Shown: positions 1 through 8,353, numbered from the stretch's first letter. The stretch: DNA of 35,705 bases from Candidatus Mediterraneibacter intestinipullorum (GCA_019118665.1 DWYM01000034.1:1-35705); one strand, 5' to 3'. A program made the numbers and translations. Notes: generated by a model from the letters alone, not told the origin.

Positions 1-707
1 TGGGGCAGAAGGGCGTGACCGTGCTCCGGTCGGAGGAAGAGCTGGACGCGCTTGAGGAAGGCATCGTCATCATCCGTTCCCACGGCGTGGAAAAAAGGAT
101 CTATGACAAGCTGAATGCCAGGGGGATCGGGATCGTTGACGCGACCTGTCCCTTTGTCAAAAAGATCCACAATATCGTCAGCGAGCAGAGCGCCCAGGGA
201 AAATATATCGTGATCATCGGGAATCCGGAGCATCCGGAAGTGCAGGGGATCCGCGGATGGGCGGGGGAAAGAGTCTGCGTGATACAAAACTCGGATGACG
301 CGGAAAAATTTTCCCCAGATGAAAATGAAAAAATATGCGTAGTCTCTCAAACGACATTTAATTACAATAAATTTAAAGATTTAGTTGAAATTATCTCTGA
401 AAAGAGTTATTATGTAAGTGTTTTAAATACAATCTGCAATGCTACGAAAGAGCGTCAGACAGAGGCCGAAAGTATTGCAGAAACGGTGGATGCTATGATA
501 GTGATTGGTGACAAACATAGTTCCAATACCCAGAAGTTATTTGAAATATGCTATAAGGCATGTAACAATACGTACTATATACAGACACTTGACGATTTGG
601 ATTTGAATCAATTAGGGTCAGTGGAAACAGTAGGTATTACAGCAGGGGCATCCACGCCCAACAATATAATTGAGGAGGTTCAAAATAATGTCAGAGTTAT
701 CTTTTGA
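1..707 (+). CDS. ispH: 4-hydroxy-3-methylbut-2-enyl diphosphate reductase IspH (LytB), 5'-truncated by window edge
   Basis: Last enzyme of the MEP isoprenoid pathway, a [4Fe-4S] reductase making IPP and DMAPP. The reading frame is already open at base 3, so the N-terminus with the first cluster cysteine lies outside the window. Visible family motifs, in order: RSHGV (substrate histidine), DATCPFV (second cluster cysteine), NTICNATKERQ (third cluster cysteine), GDKHSSNTQKL (substrate-binding Ser/Asn) and ITAGASTPNNIIEEV near the C-terminus. The frame ends at TGA 705-707, inside the next gene, which starts at 688. Many clostridial relatives carry IspH and S1 as one fused protein; here the two are in different frames. 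Base composition is odd: by hand count bases 1-300 are about 57% G+C and 301-600 about 33%, with the protein motifs uninterrupted. Confidence 0.96.
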   Translation, partial: GQKGVTVLRSEEELDALEEGIVIIRSHGVEKRIYDKLNARGIGIVDATCPFVKKIHNIVSEQSAQGKYIVIIGNPEHPEVQGIRGWAGERVCVIQNSDDAEKFSPDENEKICVVSQTTFNYNKFKDLVEIISEKSYYVSVLNTICNATKERQTEAESIAETVDAMIVIGDKHSSNTQKLFEICYKACNNTYYIQTLDDLDLNQLGSVETVGITAGASTPNNIIEEVQNNVRVIF

Positions 708-1875
708 ACAGATGTTAGACGAGTCATTCAAAACAATACACAATGGGGAGGTAGTTGAGGGAACTGTCATCGATGTGAAACCGGATGAGATCATCTTGAA
801 CATCGGGTATAAGGCTGACGGTATCATCACAAAGAATGAGTATTCCAATGATCAGTCCATCGACCTTACAACAGTTGTTTCCGTTGGCGATACAATGACT
901 GTCAAAGTGCTGAAAGTAAATGACGGAGAAGGCCAGGTTCTTCTTACATATAAGAGACTTGCTGCTGAAAAAGGAAATGAAAGACTGCGTGAGGCTTATG
1001 AAAACAAGGAAGTCCTCAAGGCTACGGTTACACAGATCCTTGGCGGCGGTATCTGCGCGACTGTCAACGAAGTGAGAGTATTTATTCCCGCAAGCCTTGT
1101 GTCTGATTCATATGAGAAAGATCTCGGCAAATATGAGGGACAGGAGATCGAGTTCGTGATCAGCGAATTCAATCCGAGAAGAAATCGTGTGATCGGCGAC
1201 AGGAGACAGCTTCTTGTAGCAGAACGCGCGGAGAAGCAGAAAGAGCTTTTTGCAAGGCTTCAGATCGACGACAGGGTTGAGGGGATCGTTAAAAATGTAA
1301 CAGATTTTGGCGCGTTTGTAGACCTTGGCGGTGTTGACGGACTGCTCCACATCTCTGAGATGTCATGGGGAAGAGTTGATAATCCCAAGAAAGTATTTCA
1401 TGTTGGTGATACGCTGACAGTTCTGGTAAAAGATATCCATGATACAAAGATCGCGCTCAGCCTGAAATTCCCGGAAACAAATCCGTGGGCAAACGCGGCA
1501 GATGACTTTGCGGTCGGAAAGGTCATTACAGGTAAGGTGGCGCGTATGACAGACTTTGGCGCGTTCGTTGAGCTTGTGCCGGGAGTGGATGCGCTGCTCC
1601 ATGTATCTCAGATTTCAAGAGAACATGTGGAAAAGCCGTCTGATGTACTTTCGATCGGGCAGGAGATCACAGCGAAGATTGTGGATCTCAATGAGTCGGA
1701 GAAGAAGATCAGTCTGAGCATGAAAGCTCTTCAGTCAGAAAATGCGGAAGAGTCCGAGTCTGCAGACTATGCCGGAGAAGCAGAGTATGCTGAAGAAGTG
1801 GACTATGCCGGGGAAGTGGATGATACTGAGGAAGTGGACTATGCTGAGGAAGCTGAGAGCGCCGGGGAAGAATAA
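688..1875 (+). CDS. rpsA: 30S ribosomal protein S1 / four-S1-domain RNA-binding protein
   Basis: RNA-binding protein of about 395 residues, the usual size for Firmicute S1-like proteins. Four S1 (OB-fold) domains can be followed at roughly residues 18-88, 100-172, 190-260 and 275-345. The last two carry the typical VTDFGAFVDLG and MTDFGAFVEL motifs with GLLHISEMS and ALLHVSQIS. The tail after about 355 is acidic and repetitive, built on [DE]YA[GE]E[AV] units. Start choice: ATG 688 follows AGGAGG at 673-678 with 9 nt spacing; a TTG at 670 in the same frame has no site. The start lies 20 nt inside the 3' end of ispH, so translation is probably coupled. A terminator follows, so ispH and this gene end a transcript. 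Exact S1 versus S1-like role (Firmicute versions bind mRNA less essentially than E. coli S1) is not decided by sequence. Confidence 0.93.
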   Translation: MSELSFEQMLDESFKTIHNGEVVEGTVIDVKPDEIILNIGYKADGIITKNEYSNDQSIDLTTVVSVGDTMTVKVLKVNDGEGQVLLTYKRLAAEKGNERLREAYENKEVLKATVTQILGGGICATVNEVRVFIPASLVSDSYEKDLGKYEGQEIEFVISEFNPRRNRVIGDRRQLLVAERAEKQKELFARLQIDDRVEGIVKNVTDFGAFVDLGGVDGLLHISEMSWGRVDNPKKVFHVGDTLTVLVKDIHDTKIALSLKFPETNPWANAADDFAVGKVITGKVARMTDFGAFVELVPGVDALLHVSQISREHVEKPSDVLSIGQEITAKIVDLNESEKKISLSMKALQSENAEESESADYAGEAEYAEEVDYAGEVDDTEEVDYAEEAESAGEE

Positions 1876-1902
1876 AAGATTTCTATCATAAACATGAAGA
1901 AC

Positions 1903-1935
1903 ACAGGGCGATAGCTTATATATCGCCCTGTTTTT
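1903..1935 (+). terminator. Rho-independent terminator after the S1 gene
   Basis: Perfect 11-bp stem (1903-1913 with 1921-1931), 7-nt loop, then a TTTTT run to 1935. It starts 27 bases after the S1 stop codon. Confidence 0.93.
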
Positions 1936-1946
1936 ATGTTAAAAAA

Positions 1947-1984
1947 TCGACAAGATGTATTTTTAAAGGTGCAATTTTTGTCGA
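1947..1984. repeat. Inverted repeat TCGACAA / TTGTCGA upstream of the rnf promoter
   Basis: Seven-base arms at 1947-1953 and 1978-1984 with a 24-nt spacer, sitting between the S1 terminator and the presumed rnf promoter. It could be a regulator site. It does not match the Rex palindrome (TTGTTAA-type), and no identity is claimed. Confidence 0.4.
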
Positions 1985-1992
1985 AGAATCAC

Positions 1993-2021
1993 TGGATTTT
2001 AAGGGTTTAGTTTAATATAAT
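1993..2021 (+). promoter_or_regulatory. Probable sigma-A promoter of the rnf operon
   Basis: A perfect -10 box TATAAT lies at 2016-2021 in an AT-rich stretch, 83 bases before the rnfC start. The -35 position (1993-1998, TGGATT, spacer 17) matches the consensus poorly, so activation or a weak promoter is possible. Confidence 0.55.
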
Positions 2022-2103
2022 GTTTATTAAACAGGCATAAAACAGTTCACTGAGCGTTTTGTGTCTCACAGGAGAGAATAGGAAACAGAAAGGAAGAAAG
2101 AAA

Positions 2104-3423
2104 ATGGGATTTCTGACATTTAAAGGCGGAATACATCCGGATGATGGAAAGCGTTTTTCAAAAGATCAGCCGGTACAGGCTATTCTGCCAAAAGGAGATC
2201 TGACCTACCCGCTGTCCCAGCATATCGGCGCCCCGGCCCAGCCTCTGGTAAAAAAAGGGGATCATGTTCTGAAGGGGCAGATGATCGCCTCTGCTTCAGG
2301 ATTTGTCTCTGCTCCGGTACATGCATCAGTTTCGGGCATTGTCAAAGGACTGGAACAGCGGTTCAGCCCTGCGGGGACAAAGGGTGAATGCATTGTGATC
2401 GAAAATGACGGAGAATATCGGGAAGCAGAGCATGAGACTGTGAAGCCTCTGGGAGAAATGAGCCGGGATGAGATCGTGGAGAAGATCGGAAACAGCGGCA
2501 TTGTCGGGATGGGCGGAGCCGGTTTTCCGACAAGAGTCAAACTTTCACCGAAAGAACCGGAAAAGATCGATCATATTATCGCCAACTGCGCGGAGTGTGA
2601 GCCTTATATTACCTCCGATTACCGTAGGATACTGGAAAACACAGAGGAACTGGTGAGCGGCATGCGTGTTCTTCTGTCACTGTTTCCAAATGCAGAAGGG
2701 ATTTTTGCGGTAGAAGACAACAAGAAAGACTGTATTGACAAACTCAAGTCCGCGATTTCTGTTGAGCCCCGGATGCGGGTGGCCGTACTCATGACGAAAT
2801 ATCCCCAGGGAGCAGAGCGGCAACTGATCTATACAGTGACAAAGAAAGCCATCAACTCGTCCATGCTTCCGGCGGACGCGGGGTGTATCGTTGACAACGT
2901 GGAAACACTGATCGGCATCCACCATGCAGTCATTGAGGGGAAGCCTTTGACAGAGCGGATCGTGACGGTGAGCGGAGACGATATTGTCTCTCCCGGCAAT
3001 TTTAAGGTGCTCCTTGGAACCAGCCACCAGGAACTGATCGATGCGGCCGGAGGATTTATCACCCAGCCCCAGAAGCTGATCTCCGGAGGGCCGATGATGG
3101 GATTCGCCATGGTGACAGCGGATGCGCCGGTGACAAAGACATCTTCGTCCATTCTGGCTTTCAAGGAAGATATCGTTGCAAAGAGCCGGGAAACGGCATG
3201 CATCAACTGTTCGAGATGTGTGGATGTGTGTCCGAGCAGGATCGTTCCGGCCAGGCTGGCGGACCTTGCGCTCCGGCACGATGAGGACGGATTTGTGGCG
3301 ATGAATGGTCTGGAATGTGTGGAATGCGGCTCCTGCAGTTATGTCTGCCCTGCAAAGAGACTGTTAAAGCAGGCGATCGGTTCCATGCGCAAGACCGCGC
3401 TCGCGAACAAGAAAAGAAAGTGA
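2104..3423 (+). CDS. rnfC: Rnf electron transport complex subunit C
   Basis: Peripheral subunit that exchanges electrons with NAD(H) in the ferredoxin:NAD+ oxidoreductase, about 439 residues. The N-terminus has the RnfC barrel-sandwich start (KGGIHP). Next comes the Complex I 51-kDa-like nucleotide/FMN region with GMGGAGFPTRVKL and NCAECEPYI, then an SLBB-type segment. The C-terminus holds two [4Fe-4S] motifs, CINCSRCVDVCP (C366, C369, C372, C376) and CVECGSCSYVCP (C405, C408, C411, C415). ATG 2104 is preferred to an upstream in-frame ATG at 2059 because AGGAAG sits at 2091-2096 and the family's MGFLTFKGGIHP start is conserved. First gene of a tight rnfCDGEAB operon. Confidence 0.96.
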   Translation: MGFLTFKGGIHPDDGKRFSKDQPVQAILPKGDLTYPLSQHIGAPAQPLVKKGDHVLKGQMIASASGFVSAPVHASVSGIVKGLEQRFSPAGTKGECIVIENDGEYREAEHETVKPLGEMSRDEIVEKIGNSGIVGMGGAGFPTRVKLSPKEPEKIDHIIANCAECEPYITSDYRRILENTEELVSGMRVLLSLFPNAEGIFAVEDNKKDCIDKLKSAISVEPRMRVAVLMTKYPQGAERQLIYTVTKKAINSSMLPADAGCIVDNVETLIGIHHAVIEGKPLTERIVTVSGDDIVSPGNFKVLLGTSHQELIDAAGGFITQPQKLISGGPMMGFAMVTADAPVTKTSSSILAFKEDIVAKSRETACINCSRCVDVCPSRIVPARLADLALRHDEDGFVAMNGLECVECGSCSYVCPAKRLLKQAIGSMRKTALANKKRK

Positions 3424-3439
3424 GAGAGGAGACAGAAAA

Positions 3440-4372
3440 GTGAACGAGAATTATAATGTATCATCCTCGCCGCACATCCGCGATCGGATCACGAGCAGCA
3501 ATCTCATGCTCATGGTCGTGATCGGACTGCTTCCGGCGACCCTGTTCGGCATCTGGAATTTCCGCCATGAGAATGCGTGGATCCTGGTCGTTGTCACAAC
3601 GGCTGCCGCGGTTTTATCAGAATACATATACGAAAAACTGATGCATAAGCCGATTACGATCAATGATTTCAGCGCAGCCGTTACCGGACTTCTGCTCGCC
3701 CTGAACCTTCCGCCCACACTTCCCTGGTGGATGGGCACTCTGGGCGCGGTATTTGCCATTGTCGTTGTTAAGCAGCTTTTCGGCGGACTGGGGCAGAATT
3801 TTATGAATCCCGCGCTGGCTGCACGCTGTTTTCTACTGATCTGTTTTGCCGGGCGGATGACTTATTTCGTTTATGACGGCGTGACAGGTCCCACGCCTCT
3901 GGCTGAGCTGAAAGCAGGTGAGGTCGTAAATACAATGGATATGCTGGTAGGAAATATCCGGGGCACGATCGGAGAGACTTCGGTCATCGCGATCATGATC
4001 GGAGCGATGTTCCTGATCCTCATGGGAGTGATCGATCTTCGGATACCCGGCTCCTACATCGTATCGTTTGTTGTATTTATCGTTATCTTCGGAGGACACG
4101 GATTCGATCCCCAATACATTACCGCCCATCTGTGCGGAGGCGGACTGATGCTCGGAGCATGGTTTATGGCGACAGACTATGTCACGTCCCCGATAACAAG
4201 CAGCGGCAAGATCATCTATGGGGTCTGTATGGGACTTTTGACAGGGCTTTTCCGTCTTTTCGGAGGCTCGGCAGAAGGCGTTTCTTATGCGATCATCATC
4301 AGCAATCTCCTTGTGCCTCTGATCGAGAAAATAACTATTCCGAAGCCTTTCGGGAAAGGAGGGGAGAAATAG
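3440..4372 (+). CDS. rnfD: Rnf complex subunit D (flavinylated membrane subunit)
   Basis: Integral membrane subunit of about 310 residues with many hydrophobic helices (for example 21-38, 46-62, 80-110, 128-146 and several after 175). The FMN attachment motif reads DGVTGPTPL, with TGPT at 149-152, so T152 is the expected phosphoester-linked FMN threonine; the common form is SGAT. The start codon is GTG 3440, supported by GAGAGGAG just upstream (from 3424). The stop TAG abuts the rnfG ATG. ApbE, encoded convergently at 7308-8327, is the expected modifying enzyme. Confidence 0.95.
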   Translation: MNENYNVSSSPHIRDRITSSNLMLMVVIGLLPATLFGIWNFRHENAWILVVVTTAAAVLSEYIYEKLMHKPITINDFSAAVTGLLLALNLPPTLPWWMGTLGAVFAIVVVKQLFGGLGQNFMNPALAARCFLLICFAGRMTYFVYDGVTGPTPLAELKAGEVVNTMDMLVGNIRGTIGETSVIAIMIGAMFLILMGVIDLRIPGSYIVSFVVFIVIFGGHGFDPQYITAHLCGGGLMLGAWFMATDYVTSPITSSGKIIYGVCMGLLTGLFRLFGGSAEGVSYAIIISNLLVPLIEKITIPKPFGKGGEK

Positions 4373-4987
4373 ATGAACACGATCATCAAGAATACGCTGA
4401 TCCTGGCAGCCATCACAGTTGTATCAGGACTTCTGCTGGGGGTTGTGTATGACATCACAAAAGAACCCATTGCTATCGCTCAGGAAAATACAAAGCAGGA
4501 GGCATTCAGATCAGTCCTTCCCGATGCGTCTGTTTTCGAGGATCATGAAGATTTTGATGCGGACAATGCGGCGGCGCTTTTGAAAGAAAATGGATATAAC
4601 GCGGACGATATCACTGAGGTGACTGTAGGAAAAGATGAAAGCGGCAGCATAGTGGGATACGTCATCAACGTCACCTCCCATGAGGGGTATTCGGGTGATA
4701 TCCAGATCTCAGTGGGGATCGCTGCCGACGGTACGGTGAAAGGAATTGAAATGCTCTCCATCAGCGAGACGGCGGGTCTCGGAATGAAAGCCAGCGAAGA
4801 GGACTTCAAGGATCAGTTTAAAGATAAAAATGTAGAGCGTTTCTATTACACAAAAACAGGGGAAAGCGGAGACAACATGATCGATGCGATCAGCGGCGCC
4901 ACGATAACGACAAATGCAGTTACAAACGCCGTGGATTCCGCGCTTGTATATTTCCAGAATGAGTTAGGAGGCGAGGCCAATGAGTAA
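4373..4987 (+). CDS. rnfG: Rnf complex subunit G (FMN-binding)
   Basis: Single-span membrane protein of 204 residues with a large extracytoplasmic FMN-binding domain. The transmembrane helix spans about residues 7-25. The flavinylation motif SGAT is at 174-177 (AISGATITTNAV), making T177 the FMN-bearing residue. ATG 4373 directly follows the rnfD stop, with GGAGGGG upstream. The 3' end overlaps rnfE by 8 bases (ATGAGTAA), typical of translational coupling. Confidence 0.96.
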   Translation: MNTIIKNTLILAAITVVSGLLLGVVYDITKEPIAIAQENTKQEAFRSVLPDASVFEDHEDFDADNAAALLKENGYNADDITEVTVGKDESGSIVGYVINVTSHEGYSGDIQISVGIAADGTVKGIEMLSISETAGLGMKASEEDFKDQFKDKNVERFYYTKTGESGDNMIDAISGATITTNAVTNAVDSALVYFQNELGGEANE

Positions 4988-5759
4988 ATGCATGGAACGT
5001 ATTTATAACGGACTTGTGAAGGAAAATCCGACATTTGTACTCATGCTTGGAATGTGTCCCACACTGGCGGTCACCACATCTGCGGTCAACGGCATTGGAA
5101 TGGGACTGTCCACCACAGCGGTTCTGATCATGTCAAACATGCTGATTTCCATGCTGAGGAAGATCATACCGGATTCGGTGCGCATGCCGGCTTTTATCGT
5201 GGTGGTGGCATCTTTCGTGACCATCGTTGATTTCCTGCTGGAAGGGTTTGTCCCGAGCCTGTATGACTCCCTGGGACTCTATATCCCTCTGATCGTCGTG
5301 AACTGTATCATCCTGGGAAGAGCTGAGAGTTATGCCTCGAAAAATCCGGTCCTTCCATCCATTTTCGATGGGATCGGCATGGGACTTGGCTTCACGGTTG
5401 GCCTGACATGTATCGGTATCGCCAGAGAGCTGATCGGCGCGGGACAGATCTTCGGGATGAACGTTATGCCGGATTCTTATGAGCCTCTGACCATCTTCAT
5501 CCTTGCTCCGGGAGCGTTTTTTGTGCTTGCCTGTCTTGTTGCCCTTCAGAACAAGATCAAGAACAATTACGCGAAGAAAGGGAAAGAAGTTCCCCAGGCA
5601 GCCGGATGCGGCGAGGGGTGCGCGGCATGTGCAAGCAGAGAGATATGCGGAGGGCATATGATATCGGGAGCGTCCGGAAGTCCAGAGGCAGACCGGCCGG
5701 AGAATGCCGCGGCTCAAAGCGGCGGTATGGATAATAAAAAAGAACAGGAGGGGGCATAA
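4980..5759 (+). CDS. rnfE: Rnf complex subunit E, with Cys-rich C-terminal tail
   Basis: Membrane subunit homologous to RnfA. The core (residues 1-195) has the six-helix pattern, and C26 (GMCPTLA) and C109 (VNCI) match the paired cysteines that hold the membrane [2Fe-2S] centre shared by RnfA and RnfE. The protein continues to 259 residues with a hydrophilic tail containing C210, C214, C217 and C223 (CGEGCAACASREIC), absent from the proteobacterial subunits; similar tails occur in relatives. Its function is unknown, perhaps metal or cluster binding. ATG 4980 overlaps rnfG; the stop abuts rnfA. Confidence 0.95.
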   Translation: MSKCMERIYNGLVKENPTFVLMLGMCPTLAVTTSAVNGIGMGLSTTAVLIMSNMLISMLRKIIPDSVRMPAFIVVVASFVTIVDFLLEGFVPSLYDSLGLYIPLIVVNCIILGRAESYASKNPVLPSIFDGIGMGLGFTVGLTCIGIARELIGAGQIFGMNVMPDSYEPLTIFILAPGAFFVLACLVALQNKIKNNYAKKGKEVPQAAGCGEGCAACASREICGGHMISGASGSPEADRPENAAAQSGGMDNKKEQEGA

Positions 5760-6350
5760 ATGCAGGAGTTATTATTGATCGCAGTCGGTTCGGCTTTTGT
5801 AAATAACGTCGTACTAAGCCAGTTCCTCGGGATCTGTCCGTTCCTGGGAGTGTCCAAGAATGTAAAGACAGCCGCAGGCATGGGCGGCGCGGTGGTATTT
5901 GTCATTACGATCGCGTCCTTTGTGACAGGGGTGATCTATCGATTTATTCTCGGGAACCCGGATATCATGGGCGGCGAGCTGCAATATCTGAATACGATCG
6001 TATTCATTTTGGTGATTGCGGCGCTTGTCCAGTTTGTTGAGATGTTTTTAAAGAAAGCCATGCCGTCTCTCTACAATGCCCTGGGTGTGTATCTTCCGCT
6101 GATCACGACCAACTGTGCTGTCCTTGGAGTGGCGCTGACGAATGTTCAGGAGGGATATGACGTTCTGACCGGCGTGGTAAACGGATTCGCGACGGCTGCG
6201 GGATTTCTCGTCTCCATCGTGCTCATGGCTGGAATCCGTGAAAAGACAGAATATAACGACGTACCGGAATCATTTTGCGGCACGCCGATCGTGCTGGTGA
6301 CAGCAGGCCTTATGGCGATCGCGTTCTTCGGATTTTCCGGGCTGATATAG
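5760..6350 (+). CDS. rnfA: Rnf complex subunit A
   Basis: Six-helix membrane subunit of 196 residues, full length for the family. C26 (GICPFLG) and C119 (TTNCAVLGVAL) are the expected ligands of the membrane-embedded [2Fe-2S] cluster formed with RnfE. ATG 5760 follows the rnfE TAA without a gap, and GGAGGGGGC is just upstream. With RnfE it forms the pseudo-symmetric membrane core through which electrons cross and ion translocation is thought to be coupled. Confidence 0.96.
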   Translation: MQELLLIAVGSAFVNNVVLSQFLGICPFLGVSKNVKTAAGMGGAVVFVITIASFVTGVIYRFILGNPDIMGGELQYLNTIVFILVIAALVQFVEMFLKKAMPSLYNALGVYLPLITTNCAVLGVALTNVQEGYDVLTGVVNGFATAAGFLVSIVLMAGIREKTEYNDVPESFCGTPIVLVTAGLMAIAFFGFSGLI

Positions 6351-6362
6351 GAGGACGTGAAT

Positions 6363-7181
6363 ATGAGTGTGACAGGGATTATCTTAGCCGCGGTCATCGT
6401 CGGCGGCACAGGGGTGTTTATCGGCGTCTTTCTCGGGATTTCAGGCAGGAAGTTTGCTGTTGACACAGATGAAAGAGAAGACGCGATCCTGGAAGTGCTT
6501 CCCGGAAATAACTGCGGAGGATGCGGATATGCGGGCTGTTCCGGCCTTGCGGCAGCGATCGTCAATGGGGAAGCGGAAGTGGGCGGATGCCCTGTAGGCG
6601 GCGCTTCAGTCGCGGAGGCGATCGGAAAGATCATGGGTGTAGACGCTTCTGCCCAGGAGCGCGTGGTGGCATTTGTCAAATGTGGAGGAAACTGCGAGAA
6701 GACAAAGACAGAATATGAATATTATGGAATCAGAGACTGTATCATGGCAAGCCAGATGCAGGACGGCGGGGCCAAGGGCTGCGCATACGGATGCCTGGGA
6801 TATGGTTCATGCGTGAAAGCCTGTCCCTTTGACGCGATCCATATTGTGGACGGTATTGCTCTGGTGGATAAAGAGGCATGTAAGGCGTGCGGAAAATGTA
6901 TTTCCGCCTGCCCGAAGCATCTGATCGAACTGATCCCCTATAAACAGAAAACCTTTGTACAGTGTAATTCAAATGAAAAGGGAAAAGCGCTTATGGATGT
7001 ATGCCAGGTGGGATGCATCGGATGCCGCATGTGCGAGAGAAGCTGCGAGTCAGGCGCGATCACAGTTAATAACTTCCTTGCGCACATTGACGCGGAAAAG
7101 TGTACGAACTGCGGTGTATGCGCGGAGAAGTGTCCGAGGAAGATCATAAGAGTCATGAGTGTGGAAACAGCGAACGCATGA
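6363..7181 (+). CDS. rnfB: Rnf complex subunit B (polyferredoxin)
   Basis: Entry point for electrons from reduced ferredoxin, 272 residues. An N-terminal membrane helix (about 5-25) is followed by the NCGGCGYAGC motif (C51, C54, C59, with C76) of the Fe-S 'roadblock' type domain. Further cysteine sets follow: C140/C144/C150/C154, C173/C176/C179/C183, CIGCRMCERSC (219-228) and CTNCGVCAEKCP (247-257). ATG 6363 is chosen because GGAGG at 6350-6354 gives 8 nt spacing; a GTG at 6357 would leave only 2. Last gene of the rnf operon, closed by the terminator at 7221-7263. Confidence 0.96.
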   Translation: MSVTGIILAAVIVGGTGVFIGVFLGISGRKFAVDTDEREDAILEVLPGNNCGGCGYAGCSGLAAAIVNGEAEVGGCPVGGASVAEAIGKIMGVDASAQERVVAFVKCGGNCEKTKTEYEYYGIRDCIMASQMQDGGAKGCAYGCLGYGSCVKACPFDAIHIVDGIALVDKEACKACGKCISACPKHLIELIPYKQKTFVQCNSNEKGKALMDVCQVGCIGCRMCERSCESGAITVNNFLAHIDAEKCTNCGVCAEKCPRKIIRVMSVETANA

Positions 7182-7220
7182 TGTGACGGAGCTGCAAATC
7201 TCTGGGATAGATTTTATACA

Positions 7221-7263
7221 AAAACTCTGTGTGGATGGAAAAGCCGTCCCCACAGAGTTTTTT
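7221..7263. terminator. Probably bidirectional terminator between rnfB and apbE
   Basis: Arms at 7221-7231 and 7251-7261 pair perfectly (AAAACTCTGTG / CACAGAGTTTT), with further pairing GGA/TCC inside. A T-run ends at 7263 on the plus strand, and the A-rich left arm gives a T-run on the minus strand, so it can serve both convergent operons. A partial copy of the right arm (ACACAGAGTTTT) recurs at about 7269-7280. Confidence 0.85.
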
Positions 7264-7307
7264 GCGTGTACACAGAGTTTTGGCATGTCTGGCCATAATG
7301 GTCTGGT

Positions 7308-8327
7308 CTATGGCTGTCCGGAAAAAGGGACCTGCTCACTGCTCAGATGGACTGCTCCATCTTTTGTGACAAATACAGCTTCAATCCCTTCCATGCCCTG
7401 AAGCAGCTTCATTCCGTCTTCCAGCCCCAGTACATAACAGGTCGTACTTAAAGCGTCGCCATCCACAGACCGATCTGAGATCACAGTCACCTGGTCCAGA
7501 TCGTTCTGTACCGGATATCCGGTATCCGGGTCCAGGATATGGTGATAGATCACGCCGTCCTTCTCAAAGTATCTCTCATAATCACCGGAGGATACGACAG
7601 AACAGTCAGATATGGAAACAGTGCCCAATACGGTCCCGCCGTCAGCGAAGGGCTTTTGTATGCCAATGCGGAAGTCTGTTCCGTCATAGCGCCCGCCCAG
7701 TGTGTGGACATTCCCCCCCAGGTTGATCATGGCATGTTTAATGCCGGCGCTTTTCAGGTAATCTTTTAACTGATCCGCAATGTATCCTTTCGCGATCCCT
7801 CCCAGATCGATCTTTGCCTGTGGGTCAGTCAGGGTGACAGTATTCCCATCTATTTGTATGCAGCGGTAGTCAATGTGGCTGACCGCTTCCTCCAGTGTCT
7901 GGGCATCCGGGAGCGTTCCGCTCTCATTGTCCTTAAAGTCCCAAAGATCAGAGGCGGATGCGATGGTAATATCGAACCTTCCGCCGGAAAGCTCTCCATA
8001 CCGGATCCCGAGACGGAGAAGCTCTGCAGTCTCATCGGATACAGTCACAGGAGAACCCTGCGCCCGATTGATTTCAGAGATTTCACTCGTTTCAATAGAG
8101 GGGCTTAAAAGATTTTCATAATAGGCACATATTTCCTCACATCGATCCAGTACATCCCGCTGGGCACCCCATGCCTCTACCTGGATGACTGTGTCAAAAT
8201 AGGTTCCTGTCATTTTCAGAGATTCGGTCTCAAGAGGCGAGCTGCATCCTCCGGCTGATATGGCAATAAGTGAGGATATGATGAAAAATGTAATTAAATG
8301 TGATCCAACGCTGGTCCTGTGTCTCAT
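7308..8327 (-). CDS. apbE: FAD:protein FMN transferase ApbE (lipoprotein)
   Basis: Cleaves FAD and attaches FMN to a threonine in S/TGAT-type motifs of exported proteins; here the likely substrates are RnfG and RnfD encoded next door. 339 residues. The N-terminus is a lipoprotein signal with lipobox SAGGC (lipid cysteine C28), placing it on the outer face of the membrane, where these flavinylation sites lie. Family motifs: GTYFDT, DLGGIAKGYIADQL (flavin/metal binding), NLGGNVHTLG, HHILDPDTGYPV and VDGDALSTTCYVLG. Read leftwards, convergent with rnf. The start ATG 8325-8327 is preceded by a moderate site (GGGTGA). Confidence 0.95.
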   Translation of the reverse strand: MRHRTSVGSHLITFFIISSLIAISAGGCSSPLETESLKMTGTYFDTVIQVEAWGAQRDVLDRCEEICAYYENLLSPSIETSEISEINRAQGSPVTVSDETAELLRLGIRYGELSGGRFDITIASASDLWDFKDNESGTLPDAQTLEEAVSHIDYRCIQIDGNTVTLTDPQAKIDLGGIAKGYIADQLKDYLKSAGIKHAMINLGGNVHTLGGRYDGTDFRIGIQKPFADGGTVLGTVSISDCSVVSSGDYERYFEKDGVIYHHILDPDTGYPVQNDLDQVTVISDRSVDGDALSTTCYVLGLEDGMKLLQGMEGIEAVFVTKDGAVHLSSEQVPFSGQP

Positions 8328-8353
8328 TTTATGTCACCCGATGTTCCTTTCCG

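Noticed and set aside
2677-3279. Minus-strand open frame (200 codons) opposite rnfC
   Set aside because: Overlaps the rnfC Fe-S motifs; composition typical of an antisense shadow.
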